The notes: a model not told the origin generated them from the sequence alone. Shown: positions 8,359 to 16,325, counted from the stretch's first letter. The stretch: 26,422 bases of DNA from a bacterium (GCA_021791135.1 JAJYXD010000076.1:1-26422), one strand, 5' to 3'. Translations and numbers: made by a program.

Positions 8359-8482
8359 CGGGTTCTTGTTTGCGGCGTTTGCACAAAAAGAGGCGGCGCG
8401 GGACGTCTTTCCTGTGGTCTCTGTAATCCTTTTCATATTGTTAATCTTCTACATTGCTTGGCGCATAAAAAGAAGGGCGTAA
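8357..8482 (+). other. Out-of-frame C-terminal continuation of the preceding membrane protein
   Basis: Reading from AGC at 8357 gives about 41 codons ending at TAA (8480-8482). The peptide starts SGFLFAAFAQKEAARDVF, contains a membrane segment (VVSVILFILLIFYIAWR) and ends with a basic cap IKRRA. This frame has a stop (TAG in GATAGCTG) just upstream of 8345, so the shift must lie within about 12 nt before 8357. A one-base insertion near TACTAGC explains it. Confidence 0.6.
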
Positions 8483-8502
8483 AAACAAATTTTATCTACG
8501 AC

Positions 8503-8538
8503 GGGACTTGAAATTCAGGTCCCTTCGATGTTTTTATA
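8503..8538 (+). terminator. Probable intrinsic terminator
   Basis: GGGACTTG, loop AAATT, CAGGTCCC (8503-8523) forms an 8-bp stem with one G-U pair and is followed by TTCGATGTTTTTA. The T-run begins several bases after the stem, so it may be weak. Confidence 0.55.
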
Positions 8539-8646
8539 CAGTTTTCTTTTCTTCTCTCCTCTGTTTACCCCGTTAGACTCTGAAAATTTCATTCTTTACA
8601 ATCAGAGATAAGAAATATGTAATCAACACACACAGTAAGTTCGTTC

Positions 8647-8677
8647 TTGAGGTAAGAGTCTAACGTGGTTTACAATA
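8647..8677 (+). promoter_or_regulatory. Promoter of the cysteine-rich gene cluster
   Basis: TTGAGG, about 18 nt, then TACAAT ending near 8677. The -10 lies only 5-6 nt before the GTG start at 8683, so the message would be leaderless. It appears to drive the whole three-gene cluster, because no promoter space exists between the genes. Confidence 0.5.
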
Positions 8678-8682
8678 AGTAG

Positions 8683-10458
8683 GTGAATCAGGAAAACGAA
8701 GCTTGTCAAAACTGTAAATCCGAGTTTACGATCGAACCGGACGATTTTGCGTTCTACGAGCGCATCCAGGTGCCGCCGCCGACGTTTTGCCCCGAGTGCC
8801 GCCTCCAGCGGCGTTTTATGTTCCGAAACGAACGGCACCTCTATAAACGTACGTGCGACAACTGCAAAAAATCGATGCTTGCGACCATTCCAAACGAAAG
8901 TCCGTACAAGGTATTCTGCGGCTCGTGTTGGTGGGGCGACAAGTGGAATCCACTCGACTATGGCAGAGCATATGATCCGAAGAGACCTTTCTTCGAGCAG
9001 CTCAAGGAACTTTTTCTCGACGTTCCCGTTGTGGCGCTCGGTAATAACTATCCCACGCTTACCGACAGCGAGTACGTGAATGAAACCGGGTCCGCAAAAA
9101 GTTGTTATCTTATCTTCGATGCGGATTTTTGTGAACACGTGCGTTACGGCACCCGCCTCACCTCCATCAAGGACTCGATGGATCTCTTGAGCGTAAACGA
9201 ATCGGAACTTTGTTACGAAGATGTGAACTGCCGCAAGTCGGCGCGCCTTTTCTTTTCCGAGGACTGCAGTGACTGCATCGACGTGTACTTTTCGAAAAAC
9301 CTTGCCGGATGCACCAACTGCTTCGGGTGCGTGAACCTCCGGAACAAGAGTAATTATCTTTGGAACAATCCGCTCTCCGCGGAAGAATATCAGAAAGAAA
9401 TCGGGGTGTTGAAAAACATTCTTGCCACCGCGAGCGGAGCGGAAGAACTTCGCAGGAAGGCAAGAAAAATATGGGAATCGGTGCCGCATAAGTTCCTTCA
9501 CGGATTCAACAACGCGAACGTCTCCGGCGACTACCTCTACAACTCGAAAAATGCGAGGGATTCTTTCCAGGCGCGCGGACTCGAAGACTCAAGGTTTTGC
9601 CAGCTTATCAAGGACGGAGGAGTGAAAGACGCCTACGATTACACGATCTGGGGCAGCAACGTACGGCTCGTATACGAATGCATTGATGTGGGGGCGGGGG
9701 CGAATAACGTAAAATTCAGCTTTGTATGCGCGCTCGGCAACACGATGAATACCAATTATTCCGTCTGGTGTCTCGATGTGGCGAATCTCTTCGGCTGCAG
9801 CGGCATCAGAAATAAAAAGTACTGCATTCTGAACCGCGAGTATTCGCCCGAAGAATATGAGATTCTGCGGAAACAAATTATCATCGATATGGAACGGAAC
9901 CCCTACGTCGATTCGAAAGGAAGGGTATGGAAGTATGGGGAGTTTCTTCCTTACCATTTTTCTTTCTACGCCTACAACGAGACGGACGCGTTCGAGCATT
10001 TTCCGATCGACAAATCGACGGCAATCGAGAATGGCTGGCGATGGCGCGAGGAAACGCCGCCGGAACATCCGATTACGACAAAGGCAGGAGAGTTACCGGA
10101 GAAAATCTCCGACGCGAAAGATGAAATCACCAAGGAAGTCATCCAATGCGCCGTCTGCGGGCGTGGCTACAGGATTATTCCCGCGGATCTCGACTTTCTG
10201 AGGAGATTCTCGTCTCCCCTCCCCCGGCTTTGTCCGAACTGCCGACATACGCGGCGTTTCGAACGGATGAACCCGATGCGGTTATGGACGAGAAAATGTC
10301 AGTGTGACGGGAAGAGTTCAGAGCATGGTATGTACGCAAATATTGGGGTTCATGCTCACGGCGATACGTCATGTCCTAACGAATTCGAGACGAGCTATGC
10401 GCCCGATCAGCCGGAAATTGTATACTGTGGAAGTTGTTACCAAACGGAAGTAATATAA
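8683..10458 (+). CDS. Cysteine-rich multi-zinc-ribbon protein, paralog 1 of 3
   Basis: A 591-residue soluble protein of a family I recall from Patescibacteria, sometimes labelled Caib/baif family without experimental support. Domains in order: a treble-clef-like zinc ribbon (C8, C11, C36, C39, with PPPTFCPECR); a second ribbon (C58, C61, C79, C82); two long Cys/Asn-rich halves of short repeats, each ending in a variant of GCxxLRNKxYCIxNxxYSxEEYE (near 210 and 390); a YGEFLP...YNETDAFEHFP linker; a third Cys4 unit (CAVC ... CPNCRH); and a terminal ribbon (CPNEFETSYAPD ... YCGSCYQ). The repeats suggest a beta-solenoid. The start is GTG. It is followed after 6 nt by paralog 2. Function is unknown; metal-dependent nucleic-acid or protein binding is plausible. 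Confidence 0.8.
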   Translation: MNQENEACQNCKSEFTIEPDDFAFYERIQVPPPTFCPECRLQRRFMFRNERHLYKRTCDNCKKSMLATIPNESPYKVFCGSCWWGDKWNPLDYGRAYDPKRPFFEQLKELFLDVPVVALGNNYPTLTDSEYVNETGSAKSCYLIFDADFCEHVRYGTRLTSIKDSMDLLSVNESELCYEDVNCRKSARLFFSEDCSDCIDVYFSKNLAGCTNCFGCVNLRNKSNYLWNNPLSAEEYQKEIGVLKNILATASGAEELRRKARKIWESVPHKFLHGFNNANVSGDYLYNSKNARDSFQARGLEDSRFCQLIKDGGVKDAYDYTIWGSNVRLVYECIDVGAGANNVKFSFVCALGNTMNTNYSVWCLDVANLFGCSGIRNKKYCILNREYSPEEYEILRKQIIIDMERNPYVDSKGRVWKYGEFLPYHFSFYAYNETDAFEHFPIDKSTAIENGWRWREETPPEHPITTKAGELPEKISDAKDEITKEVIQCAVCGRGYRIIPADLDFLRRFSSPLPRLCPNCRHTRRFERMNPMRLWTRKCQCDGKSSEHGMYANIGVHAHGDTSCPNEFETSYAPDQPEIVYCGSCYQTEVI

Positions 10459-10464
10459 CAAATC

Positions 10465-12192
10465 ATGAACACCGAAACACGCACCTGTAAGAATTGCAAT
10501 CAAAAATTCATAATCGAACCGGACGATTTCTCGTTCTATAAAAAGATTGATGTGCCGCCGCCGACATTTTGTCCGGACTGCAGACAACGGCGACGGATGA
10601 CATGGCGCAATGATTATCATTTTTACCCGCGTGAGTGCGCGCTATGTGAAAACCGGGTGCTTTCCATTTATTCTCCCGACAAGCCGGCTCCGGTATACTG
10701 CCCCAAATGCTGGTGGGGAGACAAATGGGATGCAAAGGACTATGGAAAGTCGCTCGATACTAACGAGCCGTTCTTTCCACAATTCAAGGCATTACTCAAT
10801 AAGGTACCGACACTCGCCATCTTGAACGACGACGGGATCGCAAGCGTCAATTGCCAATACACAAACTACTTCGCACTCGGGAAGAACTGCTATATGGTCA
10901 TCAACTCATGGAAAGTCGAGGAGTGCATGTACTCGGTCTGCCTCGTGAGAGCGAAGAACGTGCTCGACTCGGCGGTAATTCTCGAGGGCGGCGAACATCT
11001 CTATCACGCGATCAACGTCGAGGGGTCATTTCACTCCCGCTACGTATTCAATTCCGTGGGCCTCATGAACTGCGCGTACTGCTACGACTGCCGGAACTCG
11101 TCGAACTGTTTCATGTCGATCGGACTCCGCAACAAACAGTATTGTTTTAAGAACGAACAATATCGGAAAGAAGAGTACGAGAAGATCCTCGAGGATTACT
11201 CACTTCACACATGGAGCGGCGCGGAACGGGCGCGAAAAGAATTCAAGGAACTTATCCTCCATTACCCGCGGAAGTTCGCGAACATCACGACGAGCGTAAA
11301 TTGCACCGGGAACTATCTCATGAACTCGAAGAACGCGAAACACTGTTATATCACCGTCCGGGTCGAGAACTCGAAATACTTTGAACGAGGCGATACGATA
11401 CGGGACAGCTACGATTGCTTGAGTGGAGGCGAGCAGGAGCTGTGCTACGACTCCATCAATCCCGACAACTCCTATATGACGCTTTTCACGAGCTACTGTC
11501 ATAAGGACAACGACGTGCGCTACAGCGACAGCTGCCAATCGTCGGAACACTGTTTTGGGTGCGTAGGGCTAAAGAGCGCCAAATACTGCATCTTGAACAA
11601 ACAGTATTCAAAAGAAGAATACGAGAAGACCGTTCCTCTTCTCGTGAAAAAAATGAAGGAGCGCGGGGAGTATGGAGAATTTTTCCCCTCTACACTCTCC
11701 CCTTTCTGCTACAACGAGTCGGTCGCACAGGACGAATTTCCGAAAGAGAAGAGTGGGGCCGTGGGAGAGGGGTTCTCGTGGCAGGATAATTTCACTAAGA
11801 CGGAGGGAAAAGAAACTCTTACGGATATTCCCGACAGCATCGATCAAGTCACCGACGATATTCTCCAAAACGTCTTGTCTTGTATCGCGTGCAAAAGGAA
11901 TTATCGCATCACGGAGCAGGAACTCCGTTTTTACCGACAAAACAGAATTCCCGTTCCCCGCGCATGCTTTTTCTGCCGACTCACCGAGCTTTATAAAGAA
12001 CGCGGCCCCGTGCACCTCTGGATTCGCAGGTGCCAATGTACGGGAGAAAAGAGCAGTAACGAAGCATATAAAAATACTATTGGGCATTTTCACGGCGACA
12101 AACCTTGCCCCAATGAGTTCGAGACAAGTTACGCTCCCGATCGGCCGGAGATCGTATATTGCGAGCAGTGCTATCAGGCGGAAGTAGTATGA
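10465..12192 (+). CDS. Cysteine-rich multi-zinc-ribbon protein, paralog 2 of 3
   Basis: A 575-residue paralog of the preceding gene, with cysteines of both N-terminal ribbons at identical positions (C8, C11, C36, C39; C58, C61, C79, C82). It has the same two-half repeat body: the first half ends IGLRNKQYCFKNEQYRKEEYE, the second GCVGLKSAKYCILNKQYSKEEYE. The linker reads YGEFFPSTLSPFCYNES, about 15 residues shorter than in paralogs 1 and 3 because the PYVDSKGRVWK-type segment is missing. The C-terminal ribbons are kept (CIACKRNYR ... CFFCR; CPNEFETSYAPDRPEIVYCE). The ATG lies 6 nt after paralog 1 with no clear Shine-Dalgarno sequence, and its stop overlaps the start of paralog 3 (ATGA), so the proteins are probably made together. 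Confidence 0.8.
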   Translation: MNTETRTCKNCNQKFIIEPDDFSFYKKIDVPPPTFCPDCRQRRRMTWRNDYHFYPRECALCENRVLSIYSPDKPAPVYCPKCWWGDKWDAKDYGKSLDTNEPFFPQFKALLNKVPTLAILNDDGIASVNCQYTNYFALGKNCYMVINSWKVEECMYSVCLVRAKNVLDSAVILEGGEHLYHAINVEGSFHSRYVFNSVGLMNCAYCYDCRNSSNCFMSIGLRNKQYCFKNEQYRKEEYEKILEDYSLHTWSGAERARKEFKELILHYPRKFANITTSVNCTGNYLMNSKNAKHCYITVRVENSKYFERGDTIRDSYDCLSGGEQELCYDSINPDNSYMTLFTSYCHKDNDVRYSDSCQSSEHCFGCVGLKSAKYCILNKQYSKEEYEKTVPLLVKKMKERGEYGEFFPSTLSPFCYNESVAQDEFPKEKSGAVGEGFSWQDNFTKTEGKETLTDIPDSIDQVTDDILQNVLSCIACKRNYRITEQELRFYRQNRIPVPRACFFCRLTELYKERGPVHLWIRRCQCTGEKSSNEAYKNTIGHFHGDKPCPNEFETSYAPDRPEIVYCEQCYQAEVV

Positions 12193-13955
12193 CAAATACA
12201 TCCGAAGAAAAAATCTGTCAGAACTGTAAACAGCCGTTCGTCGTCGAACCGGATGATTTTTTGTTCTACAAAAAGATTAACGTTCCACCACCGACGTTTT
12301 GTTGGAAGTGCCGCTTTCAAAGACGACTTGCGTGGAGAAATGAACGCACGCTATTCCGAGGTAAAAGCGCAAAGTCTGGAAAGGAAATCCTGACGATAGT
12401 ACCCCCTAATTCGAAAATTTCTGTATTTGATGAGAGTGAATGGTGGAGTGATTCGTGGAATCCACTGGAGTATGGGAAAGAATATGATTTTTCTAAACCT
12501 TTTTTTGAACAATTTGCCTCCCTGCTTAGATCAGTTCCTTTTATGAGTCGTAATGTGACCCAGATGGTAAACAGCGACTATAGCGCAAACTCCGGCTTCC
12601 TGAAAAATTGCTACCTGCTCTTCAATGCCACCTCGGACGAGGATTGTGCGTACGGAGTCGGGGTGAATTCCTCACGATTTTGCTTCGATAATTGCAACAT
12701 CGAGAAATGCGAGCGATGTTATCAATCATTCTGGATAACGAGCTGTTACCAGACACATTTTTCCATACAATGCACTGATTGCGTAAAAGTGATGTTTTCG
12801 AAGAGTTGTCGCGGATGCAGCAACTGTATTGGATGTGTGAATCTTACGAATAAACAATATTGCATCTTCAACATTCAATATTCAAAAGGCGAGTATGAAA
12901 GAAGAGTTTCTAGTTTCAGGCTCGACACATGGACCAGGTTACTCAAGATGGAAGAGGAGGCCCATCGAATGTGGTTGTCATTTCCCAATAGATACATCCA
13001 AGGAACCCACAATATTAACGTAACCGGTGCTTATGTAACGGATTCAAAGAATGTGAAATGCGGGTATTTCATACGGGAAAGCAAGGATTGTAAATACTGC
13101 CAATATCTACAAGATCCCCACAATGAAGACGCTCACGATATAACTATCTGGGGAGGTAACATCCAACTCTCATATGAAAATGCTCTTTGTGGTTACGGCA
13201 CGGCTCGCACTAAATTTTGTATTAATTGCTACGACGAAATACATGATTTGGAGTATTGTGCATTTTCGGGTTCGTCGTCGGACCTTTTTGGGTGTGTCGG
13301 TCTCCGCAATAAACAGTATTGCATCTTGAACAAACAATACGACAAGGAAACGTATCACAATCTAAAGAAGAAAATCATCAATCATATGAATATACTCCCT
13401 TACACCGACAAGAGGGGAAGGGTTTACAAGTACGGTGAATTCTTTCCAATAGAACTATCTCCTTACGGCTATAACAACACTATCGCAATGGAACATTTCC
13501 CCATGACAAAGGACGCACTACTACAAGAAGGTTACGGCTGGATAGAAAATGATACACACTCCTTCAGTGCTACACTAAAGGCAAATGATCTTACAGACTC
13601 GATAAAAGACGCGGAAGATAAAATTCTCGATGAGTTCATAACTTGTTCGGAATGCGAATCGGTGTTCCGTGTTATAAAGAGCGAATTAGTGTTTTTAAGA
13701 GAAGAGGGAATCCCCCTCCCGAGAAGCTGCGCTGAATGCCGCCACAAGAAAAGGATTTTGAACAGGGAGAAAGCCTTTCTTTTCGCACATAAATGTGGAT
13801 GTACCGGAACGGTATCGAGAAACGGGGAGTATAAGAACAATATCAATCATTTTCACGGTAACAACCCGTGCCCGAACGAATTCGAAACCTCGTATTCCCC
13901 CGATCGACCGGAAATCGTGTACTGCGAGCAGTGTTATCAATCTGAGATAGTATAG
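12189..13955 (+). CDS. Cysteine-rich multi-zinc-ribbon protein, paralog 3 of 3
   Basis: A 588-residue paralog. The ATG at 12189 overlaps the TGA of paralog 2, indicating translational coupling; the longer frame from 12159 would overlap it more. The first zinc ribbon is intact (C10, C13, C38, C41). In the second, all four cysteines are replaced (S60, S63, D81, E84 at the equivalent positions) although the WW-SDSWNPLEYGKEYDFSKPFFEQF context is kept. The repeat halves end GCVNLTNKQYCIFNIQYSK and GCVGLRNKQYCILNKQYDK. C-terminal ribbons are intact (CSECESVFR ... CAECRHKK; CPNEFETSYSPDRPEIVYCE). Base composition is visibly more AT-rich than in paralogs 1 and 2. Confidence 0.8.
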   Translation: MTNTSEEKICQNCKQPFVVEPDDFLFYKKINVPPPTFCWKCRFQRRLAWRNERTLFRGKSAKSGKEILTIVPPNSKISVFDESEWWSDSWNPLEYGKEYDFSKPFFEQFASLLRSVPFMSRNVTQMVNSDYSANSGFLKNCYLLFNATSDEDCAYGVGVNSSRFCFDNCNIEKCERCYQSFWITSCYQTHFSIQCTDCVKVMFSKSCRGCSNCIGCVNLTNKQYCIFNIQYSKGEYERRVSSFRLDTWTRLLKMEEEAHRMWLSFPNRYIQGTHNINVTGAYVTDSKNVKCGYFIRESKDCKYCQYLQDPHNEDAHDITIWGGNIQLSYENALCGYGTARTKFCINCYDEIHDLEYCAFSGSSSDLFGCVGLRNKQYCILNKQYDKETYHNLKKKIINHMNILPYTDKRGRVYKYGEFFPIELSPYGYNNTIAMEHFPMTKDALLQEGYGWIENDTHSFSATLKANDLTDSIKDAEDKILDEFITCSECESVFRVIKSELVFLREEGIPLPRSCAECRHKKRILNREKAFLFAHKCGCTGTVSRNGEYKNNINHFHGNNPCPNEFETSYSPDRPEIVYCEQCYQSEIV

Positions 13956-13969
13956 ATTAGGTTCTCCTA

Positions 13970-14049
13970 TCGCACCGCGCTCCTCCGAACGAGGGTAAGA
14001 CTCGGCCAAGCGGCCCGGAGCGCCCGAGCTGAGGAGGAGCGCGGTGCGA
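13970..14049. repeat. 80-bp element with perfect 17-bp inverted ends
   Basis: TCGCACCGCGCTCCTCC (13970-13986) is the exact reverse complement of 14033-14049. The 46-nt interior holds a further GC-rich palindrome (GGCC AAGC GGCC) and CTCGG/CCGAG arms, so the RNA would form one long branched hairpin. There is no U-run after it, which argues against a plain terminator. It sits 14 nt after the cysteine-rich cluster and 2 nt before the UMP kinase promoter. It may be a small non-autonomous repeat (REP/MITE-like) or an RNA-stabilising or attenuating structure. Confidence 0.75.
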
Positions 14050-14051
14050 AG

Positions 14052-14081
14052 TTGCTATTTCCGACGACAATTCGGTATAAT
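14052..14081 (+). promoter_or_regulatory. Promoter of the UMP kinase gene
   Basis: TTGCTA (14052-14057), an 18-nt spacer and a perfect TATAAT (14076-14081). The ATG at 14089 starts 7 nt after the -10 box, so the transcript is probably leaderless. Confidence 0.75.
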
Positions 14082-14088
14082 CCTCTCG

Positions 14089-14781
14089 ATGCGATATCCC
14101 ATCGGAAAAACGGTCGTGATCGCCCTCGGGGGATCTGTTATTTATCCCGATGCGATCGATATTTCGTTTCTCCGTGAGTTCAAAAAATTCGTGTTGTCGT
14201 TCACCCCAAAAGGGTGGCGTTTTGTTTTGGTAACGGGCGGAGGACACGTAGCCCGCGTGTATCAGCAGGCGGCGGCCAAACTCACGGTACTTACCGATGA
14301 AGATCAGGATTGGCTCGGCATTCACGCAACGCGCACGAACGCCCATCTCATCAGAACCATCTTTAGAGACATCGCGAATCCCGTAGTGGTGGATGCACGA
14401 CACAAGGTCAAAGCACTGACCCACCCCGTGACCGTGGGAGGGGGTTGGCATCCGGGCTGGTCAACCGACTACGTCGCGCTCGCGCTCGCAAGTGATCTCC
14501 ACATTCCCGAGGTAATCATTGCGGGAAAGCCGGCGTATGTGTACGACAAGGATCCCCACAAGTTCAAAGGAGCGAAGCCGATTTCAGAGTGTTCATGGAA
14601 GGAATATCAAACTCTTATTCCAAGGAAATGGTCTCCCGGGTTTCACTCCCCCGTCGATCCGATCGCGGCGAAACTCGGAGCAGAAACCGGCACGCGCGCG
14701 ATTATCGTAAACGGAAAAGATTTGAAGAATCTCAAAGCACTCCTACTCGGCAAGGATTTCGAGGGAACAATTATCTCTTAG
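14089..14781 (+). CDS. pyrH: UMP kinase (amino-acid kinase fold, archaeal-like short form)
   Basis: A 230-residue protein of the amino-acid kinase fold. It phosphorylates UMP to UDP with ATP in pyrimidine nucleotide synthesis in the cytosol. Visible features are the N-terminal VVIALGGSVIYPD loop, VTGGGHVARVYQQ, a STDYVALALASDL helix, PAYVYDKDP and the C-terminal IIVNGKDLKNLKALLLGKDFEGTII. The spacing resembles archaeal-type UMP kinases more than the E. coli form; this is a judgement by eye. The ATG at 14089 is set by the TATAAT 7 nt upstream. A tRNA-Glu gene follows. Confidence 0.88.
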   Translation: MRYPIGKTVVIALGGSVIYPDAIDISFLREFKKFVLSFTPKGWRFVLVTGGGHVARVYQQAAAKLTVLTDEDQDWLGIHATRTNAHLIRTIFRDIANPVVVDARHKVKALTHPVTVGGGWHPGWSTDYVALALASDLHIPEVIIAGKPAYVYDKDPHKFKGAKPISECSWKEYQTLIPRKWSPGFHSPVDPIAAKLGAETGTRAIIVNGKDLKNLKALLLGKDFEGTIIS

Positions 14782-14814
14782 CGGCGCGGACTGGAAGAAA
14801 ATAGGAAAGCCGCA

Positions 14815-14820
14815 TATAAT
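14815..14820 (+). promoter_or_regulatory. -10 box of tRNA-Glu
   Basis: A perfect TATAAT 12 nt before the mature tRNA-Glu 5' end, with no strong -35. Confidence 0.5.
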
Positions 14821-14832
14821 GCTTCAGTTCTT

Positions 14833-14904
14833 GGTCCCGTCGTCTAATGGTCAGGACAGTGCCCTTTCACGGCATAAATAGGGGTTCGATTCCCCTCGGG
14901 ACTA
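14833..14904 (+). tRNA. tRNA-Glu(UUC)
   Basis: Cloverleaf with acceptor GGTCCCG/CGGGACT (G1-U72 wobble), D stem GTCT/GGAC, anticodon stem GTGCC/GGCAT, loop CTTTCAC (anticodon UUC) and T arm AGGGG-TTCGATT-CCCCT. CCA is not encoded. Confidence 0.95.
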
Positions 14905-14910
14905 CAAATT

Positions 14911-14939
14911 GAAATGCTCACTCTCGTGGTGGGCATTTC
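14911..14939 (+). terminator. Stem-loop after tRNA-Glu, possible terminator
   Basis: GAAATGCTCAC and GTGGGCATTTC form an 11-bp stem with one G-U pair and a 7-nt loop, followed by GATTTCTAT. The U-run is poor, so it may be a processing or weak termination structure. Confidence 0.45.
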
Positions 14940-14972
14940 GATTTCTATATTCCCCTTAAAGTCGCAACGTTG

Positions 14973-14978
14973 TACAAT
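14973..14978 (+). promoter_or_regulatory. -10 box (TACAAT) of the gene starting at 14986
   Basis: TACAAT lies 7 nt before the ATG at 14986, supporting that start over ATG 14914 and a leaderless message. Confidence 0.5.
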
Positions 14979-14985
14979 CAAACCA

Positions 14986-15462
14986 ATGACGCAAGAGCAA
15001 AAGAACGAAATCAGGTGGGAAGCCGCCGAGTACGAATTCGTGCCGAAAAGTACAAAGTGGCATACAGAAATCGGAGTTGCAACGCTTGTACTTGTAGGTA
15101 TCGCCCTTTGGCAGCAAAATTTCTTTTTTGCAATCTTTATTTTAATCGCAGGAATCATGGTGGTAATTCTCGGAAACCGTCATCCGGAGATAATCGAGTT
15201 CGTCCTGAACGAAGACGGGATTCACATCGGTGAGGCGGCCTCTTACCCCTTCGAGAAACTCGAGAGTTTCAGCCTCCGCGAACGACCACATCGCTCCGAT
15301 GAACTTATTTTAAAAAGAAAGACCGCGATGAACCAACTCATTCATATCCCCATCGAACCGGAGATGGTGGGTAAAATGCGTTCTTTTTTGGAAGAACACC
15401 TTCCCCAGGAAGAACACGAGCCCTCGGTTCTCGAAAGTATCACGGACCTCCTCGGGTTCTGA
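14986..15462 (+). CDS. Two-segment membrane protein with possible PH-like C-terminal domain
   Basis: A 158-residue protein, start chosen from the -10 box 7 nt upstream. After a 25-residue soluble lead (TQEQKNEIRWEAAEYEFVPK) come two closely spaced membrane segments (about 28-44 and 46-63). The C-terminal ~90 residues alternate short hydrophobic strands (EIIEFVLNEDGIHIGEAASYPFEKLESFSL, split here by charged turns) in a way that recalls bacterial PH-like domains. The family is not firmly recognised. It lies between two tRNA genes with its own promoter. Confidence 0.65.
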   Translation: MTQEQKNEIRWEAAEYEFVPKSTKWHTEIGVATLVLVGIALWQQNFFFAIFILIAGIMVVILGNRHPEIIEFVLNEDGIHIGEAASYPFEKLESFSLRERPHRSDELILKRKTAMNQLIHIPIEPEMVGKMRSFLEEHLPQEEHEPSVLESITDLLGF

Positions 15463-15506
15463 ACTTTGCTCGTCCCCGATTTTGATGTAGAATCAAAATC
15501 TGAAAA

Positions 15507-15578
15507 GTCCCCATAGCTCAACGGATAGAACGCAGCCCTGCGAAGGCTGAGATCGAGGTTCGATTCCTCGTGGGGACA
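15507..15578 (+). tRNA. tRNA-Arg(GCG)
   Basis: Acceptor GTCCCCA/TGGGGAC, anticodon stem CAGCC/GGCTG, loop CTGCGAA giving anticodon GCG (15540-15542), T arm CGAGG-TTCGATT-CCTCG. The D stem GCTC/GAAC has one C-A mismatch. A G at position 34 is unusual for a bacterial CGN-reading arginine tRNA, where ACG (edited to ICG by TadA) is normal. A -10 like TAGAAT lies at 15487-15492. Confidence 0.9.
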
Positions 15579-15641
15579 CAAATATAATCTTGTTTGGTAA
15601 GGGGATTAGTAATCCTCTTCTTGTTCATATATGATTAGACT

Positions 15642-16325
15642 GTGGTTGACTTAAAATTAGTAGAGCCGAAAGATTTTTGGTATGTGGTTGGTCTTATAGT
15701 CACTGATGGTAACCTAAGTAAGGATGGGAGACATATTGATATCACATCAAAAGAGATATCTCATCTTGAGAAGGTAGCGAACGCCTTATTTTTCAAAAAT
15801 CCCATTGCTTCAAAATACAGCGGAAGAAATAGAGAAAAGACTTATTTTCGTTTACAATTCAGCGATGCAAAGCTTTATAGATATTTGCAAAATATTGGTA
15901 TTACTCCTCGAAAATCACTAACGTTGCGCGATATTAAAATCAATGAAAGATATTTCAGAGATTTTCTAAGAGGGGTTATTGACGGAGATGGGTCGATCTG
16001 TGTATGGAAACATAGAACCAACGGACACCAGCAGTGGTCACTTAGAATAGTTTCTGCTGCACCAATATTCAGTAAGTGGATAAAGGAAGAAATAGAAACA
16101 CACTATAAAGTGAGGGGTCGATTGCATGTCCGCGCACATGATGAAAAGAGAAATAATCTTCATATAATAAAATTCGGAAAATTGGCAGCGAAGGTAATCT
16201 TATCTGATATATACTATAAAGGCGCGCTCTTTTTAGATTCGAAACACAAAAGACATTTAGAATGTTTACAAGATGAATCTAAAATGATTAAATACGGTGA
16301 AGTTCTAAGAGCCCGGGTGTCGTAA
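15642..16325 (+). CDS. LAGLIDADG homing endonuclease between two tRNA genes
   Basis: A 227-residue protein with two LAGLIDADG motifs, so it should act as a monomer: GLIVTDGNLS (about 17-26) and FLRGVIDGDGSI (about 108-119). The acidic residues in TDG and DGDG are the expected metal ligands. It would cut a long specific DNA site to spread its own gene. The GTG at 15642 is used; TATGAT at 15630-15635 lies 6 nt upstream and suggests a leaderless message. The gene is much more AT-rich than its surroundings, a sign of transfer. Its last codons and TAA are read from the first 15 nt of tRNA-Leu. Confidence 0.9.
   Translation: MVDLKLVEPKDFWYVVGLIVTDGNLSKDGRHIDITSKEISHLEKVANALFFKNPIASKYSGRNREKTYFRLQFSDAKLYRYLQNIGITPRKSLTLRDIKINERYFRDFLRGVIDGDGSICVWKHRTNGHQQWSLRIVSAAPIFSKWIKEEIETHYKVRGRLHVRAHDEKRNNLHIIKFGKLAAKVILSDIYYKGALFLDSKHKRHLECLQDESKMIKYGEVLRARVS

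Noticed and set aside
8623..9501. Long minus-strand open frame of 292 codons
   Set aside because: It lies entirely opposite the first cysteine-rich gene, has no recognisable domain, and reflects codon bias of the real gene.
8683..13955. CRISPR-like or nucleotide-level tandem repeat in the cysteine-rich cluster
   Set aside because: The repetition is at protein level between diverged paralogs; there are no regularly spaced identical DNA repeats. No CRISPR array was seen anywhere in the window.
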